Shown piece after piece: positions 43,302 to 51,784 of a stretch of 64,000 bases of DNA; within the stretch, counting starts at the first letter, position 1; each line of letters starts with the position of its first letter. The notes under the pieces were generated by a model. That model was not told the origin of the DNA. It was given only the letters and a program-made list of their open reading frames with translations, and searched no databases. The stretch is from Burkholderiaceae bacterium (GTDB lineage Bacteria; Pseudomonadota; Gammaproteobacteria; Burkholderiales; Burkholderiaceae_E): assembly GCA_024235875.1 (NCBI GenBank), contig JACKLP010000006.1:62001-126000 (forward strand), written 5' to 3'. A program made the translations under genes and the position numbers.

Positions 43302-44177
43302 TCAGTGGCCGGCGTCGATCGCCACGCGCAAGGCCTGGTAGACCGGGGCAGTCTGCGGCCGAACGCCTCGCCAGAGCAGGAACGACTCGGCAGCCTGCTC
43401 CACCAGCATGCCGAGGCCATCGGCGACCCGTGGGCAGGCTCGCTGGGTGGCTTCGCACATGAATGCGGTGGGCTTGCGGCCATACACCATGTCGTAGGCG
43501 AGTTCGACCCGGTCCCAAAGCGAAGCAGGCAGCGCCAACGCGCTGCCGTCGAGCCCGGCAGAGGTCGCATTGATCACCACCGAGGCCGTGGCTTCGCCCA
43601 GTGCGTCCAGCCCCGCGCCCACGACGCGCGCATCACCGGCCAGGCTCGCGAGCTCCAGCGCCCGCGCCGCCGTGCGGTTGACGATCAGCAGCGATTCCAC
43701 GCCGGCATCGAGCAAGGGCAGTACGACACCGCGCGCCGCGCCACCGGCGCCGAGCAATGCGACCCGGGCACCCGCGAGGTCCAGGCCCAGGCGCTGCGTC
43801 AGGTCCGCCACCAGACCCGCGCCGTCGGTGTTGTCCCCGTAGCAGCCGCCGTCGGCGTCGAATCGCAGCGTGTTGACCGCCCCGGCCGCGCGCGCGCGCT
43901 GACTCAGCGCGGTGGCGTAGCGTGCCGCATCGAGCTTGAACGGCACCGTGACATTGCACCCCCGGCCACCTTCGAGGCGGTAGGCATCGACGGCGGCAGC
44001 AAAACCGTCGAGCGGCGCCAGGCGCTTCTCGTAGCTGATCGCCTGCCCGGTCTGGCTTGCGAACATCCGATGGATGGCCGGCGAACGGCTATGCGAGATC
44101 GGGTTGCCGAACACCGCGTATCGGTCGGGCCCGGCCAAGGTTTCAGTGCTCGCCATGGCAGCGATCTCGTCGTTCAC
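43302..44177 (-). CDS. aroE: Shikimate dehydrogenase
   Basis: AroE reduces 3-dehydroshikimate with NADPH in aromatic amino acid synthesis. The 291-residue protein has the substrate site GNPISHSRSPAIHRMFA, the catalytic lysine in NVTVPFK, the aspartate in GDNTDGAGLVADL, the Rossmann motif ALLGAGGAARGVVLPLL and INATSAGL. The ATG at 44177 overlaps the tonB stop by four bases. An internal ATG eight residues on (MASTE) is an alternative. The gene order rnb-tonB-aroE-mtgA is typical of Burkholderiales. Confidence 0.96.
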   Translation of the reverse strand: MNDEIAAMASTETLAGPDRYAVFGNPISHSRSPAIHRMFASQTGQAISYEKRLAPLDGFAAAVDAYRLEGGRGCNVTVPFKLDAARYATALSQRARAAGAVNTLRFDADGGCYGDNTDGAGLVADLTQRLGLDLAGARVALLGAGGAARGVVLPLLDAGVESLLIVNRTAARALELASLAGDARVVGAGLDALGEATASVVINATSAGLDGSALALPASLWDRVELAYDMVYGRKPTAFMCEATQRACPRVADGLGMLVEQAAESFLLWRGVRPQTAPVYQALRVAIDAGH

Positions 44178-45082
44178 CGCTTCTCCCGCGTGCCGATCGT
44201 GCCGGGCTTCAGTGCCGAGGTCCGCAGCGCGCCATTGGTAAAGGTCCAGGTCCGCACGATCTGGAGGATATCGCCCTCGCGCGCCATCTCCGGGGGGAAA
44301 CGTTCGTAGGGCGCGCCGGCATGCACGATCGCCTTGACCGCCCGGTTGAGCACGTCGAAGCGGGACTTCTTGTTGACGATGACATCGACCACCCGTCCGT
44401 TCTTGTCGATCTCGACGGTGATGATCATGGAGTCGTAGAGCCGACCGCGGGCCTCGCGCGGATAGCGCTCGGTACCGATCCGCTCGATGCGCGTCGCCCA
44501 GTCGGTCACATAGCGCGCATAGCTCACGCCGATCGCATTGACACCGTAGGTGAGACGGCGCGGCCGCTTGTTGTAGTCCGAGATCTGCTGGTCGATCTGA
44601 GCCTGCAGGCGCGCGATCGCGCGCTGGGTCTCGGTCGCCTCATGGCCCTTGACGTCGCCGACCTCGCGCGGCGCCTGGCTCGAGCGCAACACCGAAGACT
44701 GCTTGGCACGTGTCATCAGCTTGCGCTGCATGTCCTCGAGCTGGGCCACCCGCTTTTGCTGCTCGACGATCGCCTCGCCATCGACGACACGATTCTCGGC
44801 CTTCAAGGGCGAGGTCGCGCGCCCGCGCTCGTGCTCGCCGCCGGCTTCCATGTCGACCTGGGCCACCGCATCCGGCTTGACCGGCCTGGAGTCGGTCTTG
44901 GCGTTGAGCAAGATGACCTCGAGGCGCGAGTCCAGCGGCGCGATGCGCAGGGCCTCGGGCGGCGCGAAGCGAACCACCAGCACCAGCAGGTGCAACAAGA
45001 GGGAGAACACGACCCCGCGAAGCAGCGGGTCGCGCCAGGACCAACCGCCCAGGATCATCGTCGAACCCCTTGCCGCGGCCAT
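44174..45082 (-). CDS. tonB: TonB family energy transducer
   Basis: A 302-residue protein with one N-terminal membrane helix (VVFSLLLHLLVLVVRFA). A periplasmic linker with Lys/Glu/Gln-rich coiled-coil character follows (about 90-165), rather than the usual proline-rich spacer. The TonB C-terminal domain is IERIGTERYPREARGRLYDS then VEIDKNGRVVDVIVNKKS. It couples the proton motive force to outer-membrane receptors through ExbB/ExbD, which are not nearby. The lack of a Pro-Lys spacer and its place in a housekeeping operon suggest a dedicated role other than iron uptake; that is inference. It starts three bases after the rnb stop. Confidence 0.88.
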   Translation of the reverse strand: MAAARGSTMILGGWSWRDPLLRGVVFSLLLHLLVLVVRFAPPEALRIAPLDSRLEVILLNAKTDSRPVKPDAVAQVDMEAGGEHERGRATSPLKAENRVVDGEAIVEQQKRVAQLEDMQRKLMTRAKQSSVLRSSQAPREVGDVKGHEATETQRAIARLQAQIDQQISDYNKRPRRLTYGVNAIGVSYARYVTDWATRIERIGTERYPREARGRLYDSMIITVEIDKNGRVVDVIVNKKSRFDVLNRAVKAIVHAGAPYERFPPEMAREGDILQIVRTWTFTNGALRTSALKPGTIGTREKR

Positions 45083-45085
45083 GAC

Positions 45086-47047
45086 TCAGCCGCCGCCGTC
45101 GGCCGGTGGCAGGCTCTCGCCCTCGCCTTCCGCCTCGAGCGCGAGCATCTCCGGCGCGTCCGGCTCGGCGAGCACGCCGCCCGCGACCTCGATGAACCGC
45201 GCCTCGACCGAAAGGTCGACGAGGTCCCATCCGATGAGCTCGATCACGATGCGTCGGCCCGGAGCGAGCGCCGGCACGCCGGCCATGCGGAAATACAGCG
45301 GCGCATCGGCGAGCCGCACCAGGTCGTCGCGAATCGTGACGGCCGGCAGGCGCTGGCGACCGTTGATCTCGATCCAGCGCAGGCACCAGTAGCGCTCCAT
45401 TCTTTGCTGGAAGCTCTGGTAGGCGGTCGACTTGGCATCGAAGGCCGATAGCAGCGAGAACAGTTCGGCATCGTTGCCCTCGTAGGGCGGCCGTGTCTGC
45501 TCGACCAGCGCGATGAGCTGGCGCTGATTCACCAGGTCGACGTACCGGCGCAAGGGCGACGTACTCCACATGTACTGCGCGACACCGATGCCGTCGTGCG
45601 CGAGCGGCTTGGTGCTCATGCGCACGCGACCGGCCTGCTGGGCGCGGTAGATGCCTGCAATGCCGTGGCGCGCAAGCAGGGCGCCCCACTCGCTGTTGGC
45701 GAGGATCATCATCTCGGCGACGATTCGATCCAAGGGCGCGTCGCGCCGACGCTGCACGATCCTGACGTCCTCGCCGTCGACATGGAAGCTGAAATCGGTG
45801 CGAAAGCGCGGCTCGGGCTTGCCGCGCACCTTGTCGCGCCCGGCCGAGAGCGCGTTCGTCAGGCGCCACAGGACCCGCAGCGCCTCGCCGTGCGGCAGCG
45901 GTGCCGCGGGGTCCTCGAGCGCCGCCTCGGTGACGTCCGCGTCGAGGTGGTCATGCCGAAGATTGTCGGCGACATGCACCCGCTCCAGCACCGTGTGACG
46001 CTCGACGATACGTGTGCCCGAGTCGTCGAGATCCACGTAGAGGGAAAGCGCCGGGGAATGCGCGCCGGCATCCAGCGAGAAGGCCTCGATCACCGGATCC
46101 GGGAGCATCGTGATCTTGTCGCCGGGCATGTAGACGGTCGAGAGCCGGTCGCGCGCCGGCGCATCGAGGGGCGATCCGCGTTCGATGGCGACCGCAGGCG
46201 CCGCGATGTGGATACCGACCCGCATGCGGCCGTCGTCGAGCCGGCGCACCGACAGCGCATCGTCGATCTCGGTCGTCGATGAATCATCGATCGAGAACGC
46301 GACGGCCTCGGCCTCGGGCAGGGCCTCGATGCGCGCGCGCATCGAGGTGTCGAGCTCGCCGAACCCGGGCGCGAAACCCTCGCCGCCCGGGAAGTGCTCG
46401 AACACGAAGCGCTTGCGGTGCAACTGCCGCGCGCTGCCGAAGGCACCCAGCTCGAACAGCAGTCGCTCGGGGCTGCGCCGGGTCAGGCCAGTGGCCTGCT
46501 CCAGTGCCCGCCAGCTCACGCTGTGCTTGTCGGGACGGACCAGCAGGGCGATCGCGTCAGCCCGGATCTCGTCGGGCAGATCGCCCGCCGCCATGGCCTG
46601 GGCATGGGCTTCGATGCGTGCTTCCTGTTCGCGCCGACGCTCGATCCCCGCCAGCGCAGCCTTGAGGGTGTCCTCGGGGGCAGGGCGAAACAGGCCTCGC
46701 CCCTTGCGATGGAAATAAACCGGCGCCGCCTGGAGGCGCAGCAGGAAGGCGGCCGCCTGGACCGGCTGGGCGGTATCACCGAAATAATCGGTCGCCAGCT
46801 CGGCAAAACCGAACTCGCGCTGAGGCGCGCACTCCCAGAGGAAGTCGATGTCGAGATCCTCGGCCATCGTGCGCGCGGTCTCGAGCAGGGTCGCCGGCTC
46901 GGGTGACGCGAAGCGCATCAGCACATGGCCGGCCTTGACCTTGGCTCGGCGTCCCGTGGTCAGTTCGACCTGCAGGCTCGTGCCGTTGTCGGCAAGCACC
47001 GTACCGGCCTTGAAATCACCACTTTCCTCGAACAGCACGTAGCTCAT
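45086..47047 (-). CDS. RNase II/R-family exoribonuclease
   Basis: A 653-residue RNB-domain 3'-5' exoribonuclease. The catalytic block SIDDSSTTEIDDALSV carries the four conserved aspartates that bind magnesium. RVGIHIAAPA, YMPGDKITMLP, AEMMILANSEWGALLA and YMWSTSPLRRYVDLVNQRQL are further RNB motifs. The C-terminal S1-like region is short, and the N-terminus differs from E. coli RNase II and R, as in the betaproteobacterial branch. The ATG at 47047 is unambiguous. It follows yqiA after 56 bases and is followed by tonB after three. Confidence 0.9.
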   Translation of the reverse strand: MSYVLFEESGDFKAGTVLADNGTSLQVELTTGRRAKVKAGHVLMRFASPEPATLLETARTMAEDLDIDFLWECAPQREFGFAELATDYFGDTAQPVQAAAFLLRLQAAPVYFHRKGRGLFRPAPEDTLKAALAGIERRREQEARIEAHAQAMAAGDLPDEIRADAIALLVRPDKHSVSWRALEQATGLTRRSPERLLFELGAFGSARQLHRKRFVFEHFPGGEGFAPGFGELDTSMRARIEALPEAEAVAFSIDDSSTTEIDDALSVRRLDDGRMRVGIHIAAPAVAIERGSPLDAPARDRLSTVYMPGDKITMLPDPVIEAFSLDAGAHSPALSLYVDLDDSGTRIVERHTVLERVHVADNLRHDHLDADVTEAALEDPAAPLPHGEALRVLWRLTNALSAGRDKVRGKPEPRFRTDFSFHVDGEDVRIVQRRRDAPLDRIVAEMMILANSEWGALLARHGIAGIYRAQQAGRVRMSTKPLAHDGIGVAQYMWSTSPLRRYVDLVNQRQLIALVEQTRPPYEGNDAELFSLLSAFDAKSTAYQSFQQRMERYWCLRWIEINGRQRLPAVTIRDDLVRLADAPLYFRMAGVPALAPGRRIVIELIGWDLVDLSVEARFIEVAGGVLAEPDAPEMLALEAEGEGESLPPADGGG

Positions 47048-47103
47048 AGAACGCCAGATTATAGGATTCGGAGCGGCCGCAACCAGCTGCCGCGAGGCCG
47101 GGT

Positions 47104-47685
47104 TCAGTTGCCGGGACCGCCGGGGCCGAGCCCGGCGAACGCGAGCACGGTCTCGAGATGATCGGCGAAATCCGACAGGCCATGGTCGCTGCCAGGAATC
47201 ACGACCTGCCGCGCCCCCGCGTAGCGCGCCGTCATGTCGCGCCAGTCGAGCAGCTCGTCGCCGGTCGCGGCGATGAGCAGGTAGCGCTGCGGCCGGGTGA
47301 TCGGGCCGGCCTCGATCGCCGCCAGTTCGGCCAGGTACTCCGCCCGGAACTCGAACGGTGCACCCGAGTGGTACATCGTCTGCGTGCCGACATAGGCACG
47401 CAACCCCTGGGCCGGCTCGATCGCCGGATTCAGGAGTACCGCGCGACAGCCGTGTCGTTCGGCGAGCCAGGTCGCGTAGTAGCCGCCCAGCGAGCTGCCC
47501 ACGAGGGTGTCGCCGGGCCCGAGCGCGAAGCTCGATTCGATCAGTTCGATCGCGGCACTGGGCGATACCGGCAACGCCGGGCAGGCGTAGCGATCCGACG
47601 ACCCGCGTGCGGCGAGCACCTCACCGAGCATCCGGCCCTTGAACGAGTCGGGCGAAGATCGGAAACCGTGGAGATAGATCAACAT
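47104..47685 (-). CDS. yqiA: YqiA/YcfP-family alpha/beta hydrolase
   Basis: A 193-residue small esterase-fold protein. It begins LIYLHGFRSSPDSFKGRML, has the nucleophile elbow LVGSSLGGYYATWLAE, then LLNPAIEPAQGL, and a late GDELLDW and PGSDHGLSDFADHL supplying the acid and histidine. E. coli YqiA has acyl-CoA/palmitoyl-esterase activity in vitro; the biological substrate is unknown. Its start lies within the last codons of mpl (seven-base overlap), so translation is probably coupled. Confidence 0.88.
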   Translation of the reverse strand: MLIYLHGFRSSPDSFKGRMLGEVLAARGSSDRYACPALPVSPSAAIELIESSFALGPGDTLVGSSLGGYYATWLAERHGCRAVLLNPAIEPAQGLRAYVGTQTMYHSGAPFEFRAEYLAELAAIEAGPITRPQRYLLIAATGDELLDWRDMTARYAGARQVVIPGSDHGLSDFADHLETVLAFAGLGPGGPGN

Positions 47686-49064
47686 GGCCGGGATTTCAAC
47701 GCATCGAGCAGCAATGCGTGCACACCGCCGAAGCCGCCGTTGCTCATCACGAGGATACGGTCACCCGGCCGGGCATCGGCGACGATCGCCGCCACCATCG
47801 GCTCGAGCCGGCGTTCGACACGCGCCCGAGGCCCAAGCACGGCCAACTCGGGCGACGGATCCCAGTCGATGCCACCGGCGAAGCAATAGACGCGATCCGC
47901 CCCGGCCAGCGCTGCGCCCAATCGCGTCTTCATGACTCCGAGCTTCATCGTGTTCGAACGCGGCTCGAGGACCGCGATGATCCGCCCCCCGCCGCCGAGG
48001 CGCGCGCGCAGTCCGGCGATCGTGGTCTCGATCGCGGTCGGATGATGGGCGAAGTCGTCGATCACCTCGACGCCGCCGACCGAGCCACGGGTCTCCAGCC
48101 GGCGACGAACCCCGCCGAACCGGGTCAACGCCTCGATCGCCGCGACGGGATCGACGCCGACATGGCAGACGGCCGCGACCGCCGCCAGGGCGTTGGCGCG
48201 ATTGTGCTCACCGGGCAGGCGCAGCTCGCAGCGCCCGAGACGGCGGCCTTCACGGCGGATGTCGAAGGCGCTCGCGTCGGCCGTCTCCTCGATCGCGCTC
48301 ACGGACCAGCCGCCCGTGCTCGATCCGCCGCCGGCATCGATGGTCTCGAGCTCGCTCCAAAGCCCGCGGGCCAGGACACGATCGAGCGCCTCACTGCGCG
48401 CCGGCCGGATCACGCGGCCGCTGCCGGGGACCATGCGCACCAGGTGATGGAACTGCGTCTCGATCGCTGCCAGATCGGGAAAGATGTCCGCGTGGTCGTA
48501 CTCTAGGTTGTTCATCACCACCGTGCGCGGACGGTAGTGCACGAACTTCGAGCGCTTGTCGAAGAAGGCAGTATCGTATTCGTCGGCTTCGATCACGAAC
48601 TCGCGCCCTTCGCCAAGTCGGGCCGAGACCGGGAAGTCGACCGGCGCGCCGCCGATCAGGAAGCCGGGCCGGCGGCCGGCGCGCTCCAGGATGGACGCGA
48701 CCATCGCCGAGGTCGTGGTCTTGCCGTGGGTCCCGGCCACCGCCAGCACGTGTCGGCCTCGCAGCGCGTGCTCCGCGAGCCATTGCGGACCGGAGGTATA
48801 GGCCAGGCCTTCGTCGAGGATGGCTTCCATCAGCGGATTGCCGCGCGAGACCACGTTGCCGACGATCCACAGATCGGGGCGGATGCGCAGTTGATCCGGG
48901 TCGAATCCCTCGATCAGTTCGATCCCCAGGGCCCGGAGCTGATCGCTCATCGGCGGATAGACGTTCGCGTCGCAGCCGGTCACGCGATGGCCCGCCTGCT
49001 GCGCGATCGCCGCAAGACCACCCATGAAGGTGCCGCAAATGCCGATGATGTGAACCGAGGCCAT
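47679..49064 (-). CDS. mpl: UDP-N-acetylmuramate:L-Ala-gamma-D-Glu-meso-DAP ligase (murein recycling)
   Basis: Mpl attaches recovered tripeptide to UDP-MurNAc, salvaging cell-wall turnover products. The 461-residue Mur ligase begins VHIIGICGTFMGGLAAIAQQ and contains the ATP site VLAVAGTHGKTTTSAMVASI. Two other hallmarks are VVMNNLEYDHADIF and GEHNRANALAAVAAVCHVG. DDFAHHPTAIETTIAGLRA follows, as does the C-terminal VLEPRSNTMKLGVM. The start ATG at 49064 sits exactly at the family N-terminus; the frame is open to 49217. It heads the mpl-yqiA-rnb-tonB-aroE-mtgA unit. AmpD at the right end of the window acts in the same pathway. Confidence 0.95.
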   Translation of the reverse strand: MASVHIIGICGTFMGGLAAIAQQAGHRVTGCDANVYPPMSDQLRALGIELIEGFDPDQLRIRPDLWIVGNVVSRGNPLMEAILDEGLAYTSGPQWLAEHALRGRHVLAVAGTHGKTTTSAMVASILERAGRRPGFLIGGAPVDFPVSARLGEGREFVIEADEYDTAFFDKRSKFVHYRPRTVVMNNLEYDHADIFPDLAAIETQFHHLVRMVPGSGRVIRPARSEALDRVLARGLWSELETIDAGGGSSTGGWSVSAIEETADASAFDIRREGRRLGRCELRLPGEHNRANALAAVAAVCHVGVDPVAAIEALTRFGGVRRRLETRGSVGGVEVIDDFAHHPTAIETTIAGLRARLGGGGRIIAVLEPRSNTMKLGVMKTRLGAALAGADRVYCFAGGIDWDPSPELAVLGPRARVERRLEPMVAAIVADARPGDRILVMSNGGFGGVHALLLDALKSRPC

Positions 49065-49174
49065 GCTGTCGTCCTGCCGTCCTGGATGTCTGTCGAGGAT
49101 TGCGCGCCCGCCCCCAACGCCGGCCGGCCGGCACCCTCGGGTCACCCGAGTTGACAGGTGCCGGGTTCGCAGGA

Positions 49175-49202
49175 ATTCTATCGGACCTTCGCTGCACCGC
49201 AA
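49175..49202 (-). promoter_or_regulatory. Candidate mpl promoter
   Basis: On the minus strand, TAGAAT (49180-49175) is preceded by a 16-base spacer and TTGCGG (49202-49197). It lies about 111 bases before mpl and would drive the whole six-gene unit. Confidence 0.4.
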
Positions 49203-49330
49203 CGAGCCAGGCGGCACCCCTCCCCCGGGGCCGGCGCCGGCTTCGGTGTCGTCGCCACGCCAGGCGCCTTCGGTGGGTCTGCGTCACGCCTCCGCCGGAT
49301 GTTTTCTCAGCCTGCTTGTCCCGGAACCCG

Positions 49331-49933
49331 ATGAGCCTCTCCGATGCCGATCCTCTCCGCCTGGAGATCGCTGCCGCGGCCGCCCGACTGATCGCCGATG
49401 GCGGCCTCGACTACGCCAGCGCCAAGCGCAAGGCTGCGCGGCAGCTGCTCGGCACCGACAGTGGTGCGCGTGGACGCATGCCGGACAACGACCAGGTCGA
49501 CGAGGCCTTGCGCGAGCACCTGAGCCTGTTCGACGATGGGCACTCGGCGCGTGTGCGGCGACGGCGCGTTGCCGCGCTCGAGATGATGCGCGTCCTGGCG
49601 CCCTTCTCCCCCTTTCTCTGCGGCGCGGTCTGGAAGGGGATCGTGGCCGACCATGCGCCGATCCACATACAGACCTTCCACGACAACCCCAAGGAGGTCG
49701 CCTATGCGCTGCTCGACCGGCGGATCGGCTTCGAGGTCACGACGGCGCCGCACTACCGTCTGGACGAGGAGGTCGAGGCCTATGCGTTGTTGTGGCGCGG
49801 CGAACCGTGCCTGATCTCGCTCTACGACCCGGTGGATCTGCGCGGCGCACTGCGCCCGCGTGCGGGGCGCGCGGAACGTGGCGACACGGCCGCGGTAGAG
49901 GCCTTGCTGGACGACGAGGCCGGCGATGACTGA
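49331..49933 (+). CDS. Conserved hypothetical protein (betaproteobacterial)
   Basis: A 200-residue soluble protein with no recognised catalytic motif. The N-terminal half is helical (ARLIADGGLDYASAKRKAAR, then PDNDQVDEALREHLSLF). The C-terminal half has FLCGAVWKGIVADHAPIHIQ followed by alternating strands and DPVDLRGALRPRAGRAERGD. The latter layout, with a G-x-V-x-x-G entry and paired acidic or histidine residues, vaguely resembles a nucleotidyltransferase fold; that is inference. Homologues sit before tlpA in many betaproteobacteria and are sometimes mislabelled as Mur ligases. It overlaps tlpA by eight bases and is divergent from mpl. Confidence 0.7.
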   Translation: MSLSDADPLRLEIAAAAARLIADGGLDYASAKRKAARQLLGTDSGARGRMPDNDQVDEALREHLSLFDDGHSARVRRRRVAALEMMRVLAPFSPFLCGAVWKGIVADHAPIHIQTFHDNPKEVAYALLDRRIGFEVTTAPHYRLDEEVEAYALLWRGEPCLISLYDPVDLRGALRPRAGRAERGDTAAVEALLDDEAGDD

Positions 49934-50492
49934 CCCTGGACACGCGCCGCCCCGTGCATCGCGCCGCAGCCTGATCCTCGCCGTCGTCGTGGCGCTGGCC
50001 GCGATCGCGGCCGGGGCCTGGTTCGGGCTGAAGCGATTCGCGCTCGAATCGGCCCGCACCGACGCGGTCGGGATCCTGATGGCACAACGATTGCCCGCCG
50101 CAGATGGTTCGACGGTTCGGATCGACGCGTTCAGGGGCAAGGTTCTGGTGGTGAATTTCTGGGCGACCTGGTGTCCGCCTTGCGTGGAAGAGATGCCCGA
50201 GCTGTCGGATCTGCAGACGCGGTATCGCGACAAACCGGTGCAAATGCTTGGAATCGGCATCGATTCTGCTGCCAACGTTCGCCGATTTGCCGAGAAAACC
50301 CCGATGAGCTACCCTCTTCTGGTGGCCGGCAATGCCGGTATGGCCCTGATGCAGGCCTTCGGCGAGCAGCGCGGCGCACTGCCGTTCACGCTGGTTCTCG
50401 ATCGCAACGGTCGGGTGGTGTCGCGGAGTCTGGGCCGCTTCAGGCAGGCCGAACTTCGGGCCACGATCGATTCGGCCCTCGCCGCCCCCTGA
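49926..50492 (+). CDS. TlpA-family thiol-disulfide oxidoreductase
   Basis: A 188-residue periplasmic thioredoxin-like protein anchored by one N-terminal helix (about 15-34). The active site is VVNFWATWCPPCVEEMPEL (C83 and C86), followed by LGIGIDSAANVRRFAE and the cis-proline region ALPFTLVLDRNGRVV. It probably acts as a reductase for cytochrome c maturation or a similar target. No client gene is adjacent, so the target is not known. It overlaps the upstream conserved gene by eight bases. Confidence 0.9.
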   Translation: MTDPGHAPPRASRRSLILAVVVALAAIAAGAWFGLKRFALESARTDAVGILMAQRLPAADGSTVRIDAFRGKVLVVNFWATWCPPCVEEMPELSDLQTRYRDKPVQMLGIGIDSAANVRRFAEKTPMSYPLLVAGNAGMALMQAFGEQRGALPFTLVLDRNGRVVSRSLGRFRQAELRATIDSALAAP

Positions 50493-50542
50493 GGGGGCCG
50501 GCACAAACCATAAGAATCATTGATCTGCCGCCAAGTTTTCTG

Positions 50543-50568
50543 AAATCACTTTAAATATGCGCTAAGAT
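50543..50568 (+). promoter_or_regulatory. AT-rich candidate promoter of aroQ-accBC
   Basis: The stretch from about 50510 to 50570 is the most AT-rich in this part of the window. TAAGAT (50563-50568) could be a -10, with a weak -35 near 50541. It is followed by GAGGAG at about 50590 and the aroQ ATG at 50607. Confidence 0.4.
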
Positions 50569-50606
50569 TTGGCATTCCACTCGCCTGGCGAGGAGCCTGT
50601 CGGCGC

Positions 50607-51143
50607 ATGACACCGCTGATCTGGGTCATTCACGGCCCCAACCTGAATCTTCTGGGCACCCGCGAGCCTTCGGTCTACGGCCACACGACGCTGGCCGACA
50701 TCGATGCCGCACTCGAGTCCTTGTCGGCCGAGCTCGGCGTGCGGATCGCGAGCTTCCAGTCGAATCACGAGGGCGCGATCGTCGACCGCATCCAGGCTGC
50801 ACGTGCCGACGATGTCGCGTTCATCATCATCAATCCAGCCGCGTACACGCACACGAGCGTCGCGATCCGGGATGCATTGGCCGGCGTCGCGATTCCGTTC
50901 GTCGAAGTGCACCTGTCCAATGTCCACCAGCGCGAGTCGTTCCGTCACCACTCGTACATGTCGCCGATCGCCGTCGGCGTGATCGCGGGCCTGGGAGCGG
51001 CCGGTTACCGCCACGCGCTGGCGTTCGCGGCCGAGCGCTGTCGTGGCGAGGCATGGCCGTTGGCCACGACAGAAGACATTCATCGCCCCGACGGCAGCGC
51101 GCCGCGCCCGGGCGGGGATCGAACCGGACGCAAGAGCGCATAG
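50607..51143 (+). CDS. aroQ: Type II 3-dehydroquinate dehydratase
   Basis: AroQ dehydrates 3-dehydroquinate in the shikimate pathway. The 178-residue protein has the family motifs WVIHGPNLNLLGTREPSVYG, IASFQSNHEGAIVDRI, IIINPAAYTHTSVAIRDAL and VEVHLSNVHQRESFRHHSY, including the active-site tyrosine, histidine and arginine. The family is normally about 145-150 residues; here some 30 residues rich in Arg/Gly/Pro (DGSAPRPGGDRTGRKSA) extend the C-terminus. The ATG at 50607 has GAGGAG upstream. aroQ directly before accBC is a common betaproteobacterial arrangement. Confidence 0.95.
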   Translation: MTPLIWVIHGPNLNLLGTREPSVYGHTTLADIDAALESLSAELGVRIASFQSNHEGAIVDRIQAARADDVAFIIINPAAYTHTSVAIRDALAGVAIPFVEVHLSNVHQRESFRHHSYMSPIAVGVIAGLGAAGYRHALAFAAERCRGEAWPLATTEDIHRPDGSAPRPGGDRTGRKSA

Positions 51144-51283
51144 ATCATCACCGGTGGCGCCGACCTGCGAGCCCTGGAATCGACCGCGGGCGCAAGCCGG
51201 GTGCCCGCACAGAGACCGGCCCTGACGCCGGCCGCCGGCGCCCGCGCCGGGAGCGCGCCGGAACCACCGACACGGAGAAGAGC

Positions 51284-51745
51284 ATGGACCTACGCAAGCT
51301 GAAGACACTGATCGACCTGGTGGCCGAATCGAACATCTCCGAGCTCGAGATCACCGAGGGTGACGGACGCGTGCGCATCGCCAAGGCAGCGGCGCCGGCG
51401 CCGGCCGCCGTCTACGCGATGCCACCGCAGGCGATGGCCGCCGCGCCGGTGGCGGCCGCGCCCGCGCCGGTAGCGGCCGCATCGGACCCGGTTACGGCGA
51501 CACAGCCCAGCGGCCATTCGATCAAGTCGCCAATGGTCGGCACCTTCTACCGATCGGCGCAGCCGGGCGCGGAAGCCTTCGTCACCGAGGGCAGCAAGGT
51601 CAAGATAGGCGACACCCTTTGCATCATCGAGGCGATGAAGCTCCTCAACGAGATCGAGGCCGACGTCGCCGGGACCGTCAAGGCGATCCTGGTCGAGAAC
51701 GGGCAACCGGTCGAGTACGGCCAGCCCCTGTTCGTGATCGAGTAA
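51284..51745 (+). CDS. accB: Acetyl-CoA carboxylase biotin carboxyl carrier protein
   Basis: AccB carries carboxybiotin between the AccC and AccAD half-reactions in fatty acid synthesis. The 153-residue protein begins MDLRKLKTLIDLVAESNISE, has an Ala/Pro-rich hinge (about 38-70) and ends in a biotinyl domain: SPMVGTFYRSAQPGAEAF, then CIIEAMKLLNEIEAD with the biotinylated lysine near 119. The ATG at 51284 follows GGAGAAG; the frame is open far upstream but that part is not conserved. accC follows after 39 bases. Confidence 0.97.
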   Translation: MDLRKLKTLIDLVAESNISELEITEGDGRVRIAKAAAPAPAAVYAMPPQAMAAAPVAAAPAPVAAASDPVTATQPSGHSIKSPMVGTFYRSAQPGAEAFVTEGSKVKIGDTLCIIEAMKLLNEIEADVAGTVKAILVENGQPVEYGQPLFVIE

Positions 51746-51784
51746 GCCGCGCGCGCCACGGGCGCCGCTTCGAGCGGAAGACAT

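Noticed and set aside
44057..45451. Plus-strand open frame of about 460 codons
   Set aside because: It is antisense to tonB and rnb, both of which have clear family motifs.
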